Assembly (NCBI RefSeq): GCF_001435835.1
Contig: NZ_AZFX01000094.1
Coordinates: 34,427-98,426, forward strand
From: Lapidilactobacillus concavus DSM 17758
GTDB taxonomy: Bacteria; Bacillota; Bacilli; Lactobacillales; Lactobacillaceae
Length of the DNA: 64,000 nt
Direction of reading: 5' to 3'
The position numbers and the translations under genes are program-made. Under the pieces are notes generated by a model that was not told the DNA's origin, did not search any database, and saw only the letters and a program-made list of their open reading frames with translations. Of this stretch, positions 63,987 to 64,000 are shown piece after piece (the stretch's first letter is position 1; each line of letters opens with the position of its first letter).

Positions 63987-64000
63987 ATAATTGTAAAGAG

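Overview
The window reads as a chromosomal segment of a low-to-moderate GC Firmicute of the family Lactobacillaceae. Pointers are hprK-lgt-gpsA-trxB gene order, an SMK-box leader before metK, a leucyl T-box before leuS, heavy use of TTG/GTG starts behind strong Shine-Dalgarno sequences, and many MFS, MMPL and ABC exporters. A complete acetylated-intermediate diaminopimelate route suggests that the strain makes lysine and/or meso-DAP peptidoglycan. Species cannot be named from this sequence alone.

Layout. 1-6 kb: 3' part of an ABC exporter, a Ca2+-type P-type ATPase, a lipoprotein polysaccharide deacetylase, a broken ribbon-helix-helix-like remnant and a lone tRNA-Ala(CGC). 6-13 kb: a CNNM/CBS (CorC-like) membrane protein; a probable three-gene operon of an HTH/coiled-coil protein with a tryptophan-rich basic tail (RocS-like layout), type I 3-dehydroquinase and a two-repeat lipoprotein; a 97-bp nested palindrome; then, on the minus strand, an ECF S component overlapping queG. 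13-18.9 kb: tyrosine phosphatase, glycerate-kinase-like protein, universal stress protein, acetyltransferase, tag, a CDF metal exporter and an orphan gene. 18.9-26.6 kb: lysC diverging from dapH-dapL-dapA-dapB-patA-asd. 26.6-31.3 kb: oppBCDF without oppA, behind a structured and apparently attenuated leader. 31.3-44 kb: small oxidoreductases and a Nudix protein, a TetR-MMPL pair, a Gfo/Idh/MocA protein, an MFS pseudogene, a YibE/YibF pair, a YbjQ-like protein and an aldo/keto reductase. 44-50.7 kb: hprK-lgt, gpsA, trxB, a membrane protein and metK. 50.7-64 kb: intact MFS pump, PAP2 phosphatase, MATE pseudogene, leuS, a MurJ/SpoVB-type flippase with a pseudouridine synthase, DUF305, nnrD, a HAD phosphatase and a DUF2798 protein.

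How the genes work together. LysC, Asd, DapA, DapB, DapH, PatA and DapL take aspartate to LL-DAP, leaving DapF and LysA to be found elsewhere. MurJ-type flippase, PAP2 phosphatase and polysaccharide deacetylase also bear on the envelope, and a perfect WalR-type box precedes the DUF2798 gene. HprK supplies carbon control, with a cre-like site before the aldo/keto reductase and a LacI-type operator overlapping the promoter at the right edge. Two multidrug-efflux genes (MFS and MATE) are each broken twice while close relatives stay intact.

Most genes are ordinary housekeeping or accessory genes. The least explained items are the RocS-like protein, the opp leader RNA, the ECF-queG pair, the nested palindrome and a possible minus-strand small RNA near 12.8-12.9 kb. 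All functional calls come from reading motifs by eye; no database search was run.
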